Of a stretch of DNA of 16,991 nt, positions 14,120 through 16,991 are shown piece by piece. The position numbers and the translations under genes were made by a program. The stretch is from an uncultured Hungatella sp. (GTDB taxonomy: Bacteria; Bacillota; Clostridia; Lachnospirales; Lachnospiraceae), in NCBI GenBank assembly GCA_910586845.1, contig CAJUJV010000036.1:297-17287 (forward strand). The letters are read 5' to 3'. The notes below the pieces were generated by a model, which had not been told where the DNA came from, did not search any database, and was given only the letters and a program-made list of their open reading frames with translations. Each line of letters begins with the position of its first letter. The first letter of the stretch is position 1.

Positions 14120-15397
14120 ATGTTAGTTTATAGTTTCTGTTATGCTGCCAGTTACGGGTTTGCCCGCTTCGGATGGTATTATCTGTCCGGAGGGGCGCTC
14201 CTGGCGGCAGCCGGTTATTTATATTATTATGATTATTACAGATCTGGCAATCTGGTCCACCTCAGAGGATTGTTCTGCGCGTTCTGGACAGGAGGGCAGG
14301 CTTTGGCGTGCCTGAAGCTGAGTAATCTTCAGAGCGACTGGAACCTTGTCACATGGATATGTTTTTATCTGGCTCTGACAGGGTTCTGGGCAGCTTACGA
14401 GGCAGTCGACCGGCTGTTCGGAGAGAATGATTCATATGGAAGAAGGAACCGGCGCAGGAGAAAGAACCTGGTACGCCCTGTTTACCGATGTATGCAGGCA
14501 CTGACTCTTGTTTCGTCAGCCGCGTTTCTTTTTGAGGCTCTGACATTGAGATATGTTCCTCTGTTTGTCAGAGGAGTTCCCCATGCCTATTCTGAATTTC
14601 ATATTACAGGAGTTCATTATTTTACGGTGTCCTGTGTGCTGGTGCCGTCTCTGGCAGTTCTTTTCTTCCTGGAAGGAGGGAGCAGACGGTCTTTTCGCAA
14701 CAGGATGGCTGTCGTGATGACTGTTGTGTCACTGGCGATTCCCATTCTGTGCGTCTCCAGATTTCAGCTCATATTTTCTGTAGCAGTGGCATGCTTTACC
14801 TTCGGGGCCTATCAGAAGAAGATGAACCCTTTGGTGCTGCCGGCCCTTCTGGTGCTGCTGATCCCCTTTTATGTACTGCTGACTGTGGCCAGAAGCCATG
14901 ATGTGGCTTACTTAAACGGGATTTTTGAGATGAAAAACAGTGGGATGCCGATTTTTATCTCCCAGCCTTACATCTATATTGCCAATAACTATGAAAATTT
15001 TGACTGTCTCGTAGAAGCTCTTCCGGCGCATACTTTCGGGATCCGCATGTTGTTCCCCATATGGGCCCTGACAGGACTTAAATTCCTGTTTCCGTGGCTG
15101 ATCAGCTTCCCGGTGTATGTGACCAAGACGGAGCTGACGACAGTGACTCTTTTCTACGACGCTTTTTATGATTTCGGTATCCCGGGAGTTCTGCTTTTTG
15201 CCTGTATCCTCGGCGGTGTGGCCAGCATCCTGGTAGGAAAGCTGAACAACATGAAGAACCCTATGGGATTTGTGCTTTACGGTCAGTTTGCAGTCTATAT
15301 GCTGCTGTCGTTTTTTACGACCTGGTTCAGTAACCCGACTACCTGGTTCTATCTGGCGGTTACGGGGGTCATGGCTTTCTATTGCAGCAGACAGTGA
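14120..15397 (+). CDS. Wzy-like polysaccharide repeat-unit polymerase family membrane protein
   Basis: A 425-residue polytopic protein with about ten to twelve membrane helices. Its pattern resembles the oligosaccharide repeat-unit polymerase group: an aromatic-rich N-terminal part, an Arg-rich cytoplasmic loop (about residues 108-117), VPLFVRGVPHAYSEFHITG around residues 148-166 as an extracytoplasmic loop, and a later loop with YIYIANNYENFDCL (about 287-300). Such polymerases join lipid-linked repeat units on the outer face of the membrane. There are no glycosyltransferase, flippase or chain-length genes beside it, so the polymer is unknown, and the call rests on fold-like resemblance. It starts 20 bp after ptsI and ends 23 bp before hisC, so it belongs to the same packed run. 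Confidence 0.72.
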   Translation: MLVYSFCYAASYGFARFGWYYLSGGALLAAAGYLYYYDYYRSGNLVHLRGLFCAFWTGGQALACLKLSNLQSDWNLVTWICFYLALTGFWAAYEAVDRLFGENDSYGRRNRRRRKNLVRPVYRCMQALTLVSSAAFLFEALTLRYVPLFVRGVPHAYSEFHITGVHYFTVSCVLVPSLAVLFFLEGGSRRSFRNRMAVVMTVVSLAIPILCVSRFQLIFSVAVACFTFGAYQKKMNPLVLPALLVLLIPFYVLLTVARSHDVAYLNGIFEMKNSGMPIFISQPYIYIANNYENFDCLVEALPAHTFGIRMLFPIWALTGLKFLFPWLISFPVYVTKTELTTVTLFYDAFYDFGIPGVLLFACILGGVASILVGKLNNMKNPMGFVLYGQFAVYMLLSFFTTWFSNPTTWFYLAVTGVMAFYCSRQ

Positions 15398-15420
15398 TCA
15401 GGAGAAAGAGAGGGAGAGAG

Positions 15421-16476
15421 ATGAGACCATGGGAAAAAGCCATCAGAAGCGTAGTGCCTTATGTACCCGGCGAGCAGCCGTCGGGTGACAGGATCATTAA
15501 ACTGAATACGAACGAGAACCCTTATCCGCCGGCCCCCGGTGTACAGAAGGCTTTGAGGGAGATGGACGGAGAACAGTTCAGGAAATATCCGGACCCGGCG
15601 GCAAATGTACTTGTGGATGCCCTGTCCGATTATTATCAGCTGCAGAAAAACAGGATCTTTGTGGGAGTCGGTTCCGATGATGTGCTTGCCATGGCATTTC
15701 TCACATTTTTTAATTCGGGAAAACCGATCTTATTCCCCGACGTGACCTATTCTTTTTATCCCGTCTGGGCAGAACTGTTCGGGATCCCCTATGAGGCAGT
15801 TCCTGTTGACGGGGATTTTCACATCAGGCCCCGGGATTACAGAAAGGATAACGGCGGCGTTATATTCCCCAATCCCAATGCTCCTACAGGGATCTGCCTG
15901 GGGCTGGATCAGGTGGAAGAGATCATAAAAGCCAACGAGGATGTAGTGGTGATCGTCGATGAGGCATATATTGATTTCGGCGGAGAGTCCGCAAGAAGCC
16001 TGATAGACTGCTATGATAATCTTCTGGTAGTGCAGACCTTCAGCAAGTCCAGATCCATGGCAGGGATGCGCATCGGATACGCCATGGGATCCGAGACTCT
16101 GATCCGCAGCCTTTCGAATGTGAAGTATTCCTATAATTCCTACACGCTGAACCAGCCCTCTCTGATCCTGGGAGCGGAGGCAGTGAAGGACAGAGAATAT
16201 TTTGAGCGGACGACTGCGGCAGTGGTGCATACCAGGGAGAAGGCAAAACTCCGGCTGAGAGAACTGGGATTTACCTGCACGGATTCCAGCACAAATTTTG
16301 TATTTATTACCCATGAAAAAGTACCGGCTCAGGAAATTTTTGAGGCTTTGAGGAAGGAACAGATCTACGTAAGATATTTTGCGGCTCCCAGATTAAAGAA
16401 TTATCTGAGAGTGACCATAGGAACGGACGAAGATATGGAAGCGATGTATCGGTTTCTGGAATCTTATCTGAAATAA
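15421..16476 (+). CDS. hisC: Histidinol-phosphate aminotransferase (HisC family)
   Basis: A PLP-dependent class I/II aminotransferase of 351 residues. I use the ATG at 15421, behind GAAAGAGAGGGAGAG, because the earlier in-frame ATG at 15382 lies inside the preceding gene. Family marks: KLNTNENPYPP (about 27-37), Asn153 in the NPNAPTG stretch, Asp180 in VDEAYIDF, and the PLP lysine Lys209 in TFSKSRSMAGMRIGY. It converts imidazole-acetol phosphate and glutamate to histidinol phosphate. No other his genes are near, and members of this family can also act on aromatic amino acids, so the exact substrate is unsettled. The AI-2E permease gene follows after 13 bp. Confidence 0.92.
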   Translation: MRPWEKAIRSVVPYVPGEQPSGDRIIKLNTNENPYPPAPGVQKALREMDGEQFRKYPDPAANVLVDALSDYYQLQKNRIFVGVGSDDVLAMAFLTFFNSGKPILFPDVTYSFYPVWAELFGIPYEAVPVDGDFHIRPRDYRKDNGGVIFPNPNAPTGICLGLDQVEEIIKANEDVVVIVDEAYIDFGGESARSLIDCYDNLLVVQTFSKSRSMAGMRIGYAMGSETLIRSLSNVKYSYNSYTLNQPSLILGAEAVKDREYFERTTAAVVHTREKAKLRLRELGFTCTDSSTNFVFITHEKVPAQEIFEALRKEQIYVRYFAAPRLKNYLRVTIGTDEDMEAMYRFLESYLK

Positions 16477-16489
16477 GGCTGGTGATAGA

Positions 16490-16991
16490 ATGGAAGACGG
16501 GAGACGGATTCTCAGGATCCTGCTGAATATCCTGGTTCCCATAACAGAGATTTTAGTTGTATTTGCCTTTGGATTGTGGGCTCTTAAGTTCTTTATGCCC
16601 TTTGTCATCGGCTGGCTGATCGCCATGGTGGCCAATCCTCTGGTAAAACTTCTGGAGAGACGCCTGAAGCTGGTGCGCAGGCACAGTTCCGTGGTGACAG
16701 TGGCGGCCGTGCTGGCCTTTGTCATCGGTGGGATCTATTTCCTGATCAGCAGAATCGCCGCCGAGCTGAGAAATCTGGCAGGAGACCTGCCGGGACTCTT
16801 TGAGACGGCAAGGCTGGAGGTGGCGGCGGCTCTTGACTCTCTGAATCGGATGATGGTCCGGATGCCTCAGGGTATCCAGGACAGTTTTAATCAGTTTAAC
16901 AATAATCTGGGCGCGTTCGCAAGCAGTGTCGTCCAGAAGATAGCCTTTCCTACAGTAACGGTTGCCGGCAATGTGGCCAGAGGGATCCCTG
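16490..16991 (+). CDS. AI-2E/YtvI-family permease (partial, N-terminal part)
   Basis: Translating from the ATG at 16490 (with GGTGATAG before it) gives 167 residues open to the window end without a stop. Two hydrophobic helices lie at about residues 14-34 and 35-50, with WALKFFMPFVIGWLIAMVAN the typical opening of the AI-2E transporter/PerM superfamily, then a third (about 70-88) and an amphipathic extracytoplasmic stretch (AAELRNLAGDLPGLFE onward). Clostridial members include the sporulation protein YtvI and various ion/osmolyte permeases, so the substrate is open. It follows hisC by 13 bp. More than half of the protein lies outside the window. Confidence 0.85.
   Translation, partial: MEDGRRILRILLNILVPITEILVVFAFGLWALKFFMPFVIGWLIAMVANPLVKLLERRLKLVRRHSSVVTVAAVLAFVIGGIYFLISRIAAELRNLAGDLPGLFETARLEVAAALDSLNRMMVRMPQGIQDSFNQFNNNLGAFASSVVQKIAFPTVTVAGNVARGIP

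Noticed and set aside
1..16991. CRISPR array, tRNA, rRNA, insertion sequence or phage genes
   Set aside because: I saw no regularly spaced repeats, no tRNA-like cloverleaf sequence, and no transposase, integrase or phage structural reading frames.

Overview
The window looks like a chromosomal piece of a Gram-positive anaerobe of the class Clostridia, most likely Lachnospiraceae. This is inferred from lipobox-type signal peptides on the binding proteins, AGGAGG-like ribosome sites, a moderately high GC content, the c-di-AMP cyclase genes cdaA-cdaR, an HPr with the Ser46 regulatory site typical of Firmicutes, and a YtvI/AI-2E type permease. No species can be named from sequence alone.

Layout. 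(1) Positions 1-1875, minus strand: a TRAP transporter operon (dctP-dctQ-dctM; dctM is cut by the window edge). (2) 2022-2441, plus: a small unrecognised acidic protein with its own promoter, divergent from dctP. (3) 2594-4599, plus: a probable operon of a lipoprotein, serine O-acetyltransferase (EpsC/CysE type) and a small KdgF-like cupin, closed by an intrinsic terminator at 4611-4643. (4) 4715-8153, plus: a MacA/MacB-like ABC efflux cassette (membrane adaptor, ATPase, FtsX-like permease) behind a promoter whose -10 box is overlapped by a perfect 16-bp palindrome, probably an operator. The permease gene is damaged: the conserved family C-terminus survives in another reading frame. (5) 8143-8507: a 365-bp non-coding stretch with G-rich repeats, a two-helix foldback and a 24-bp perfect inverted repeat, then the promoter of the next operon. 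(6) 8508-16991, plus: a long, tightly packed run of two uncharacterised membrane proteins, cdaA, cdaR, HPr, PTS Enzyme I, a Wzy-like polytopic protein, hisC and the start of an AI-2E family permease. I see no terminator between these genes, and gaps are 41 bp or less.

How the parts work together. CdaA makes cyclic di-AMP and CdaR is its extracytoplasmic membrane partner. In many Firmicutes these two are followed by glmM; here they are followed by the general PTS proteins HPr and Enzyme I, which pass phosphate from PEP to sugar permeases. The two membrane proteins upstream of cdaA have no function I can name and are the best candidates for an undescribed component. The most concrete anomaly is the permease: an apparent short deletion between TTTTCGGCG-like repeats removed most of the last membrane helix and shifted the frame.
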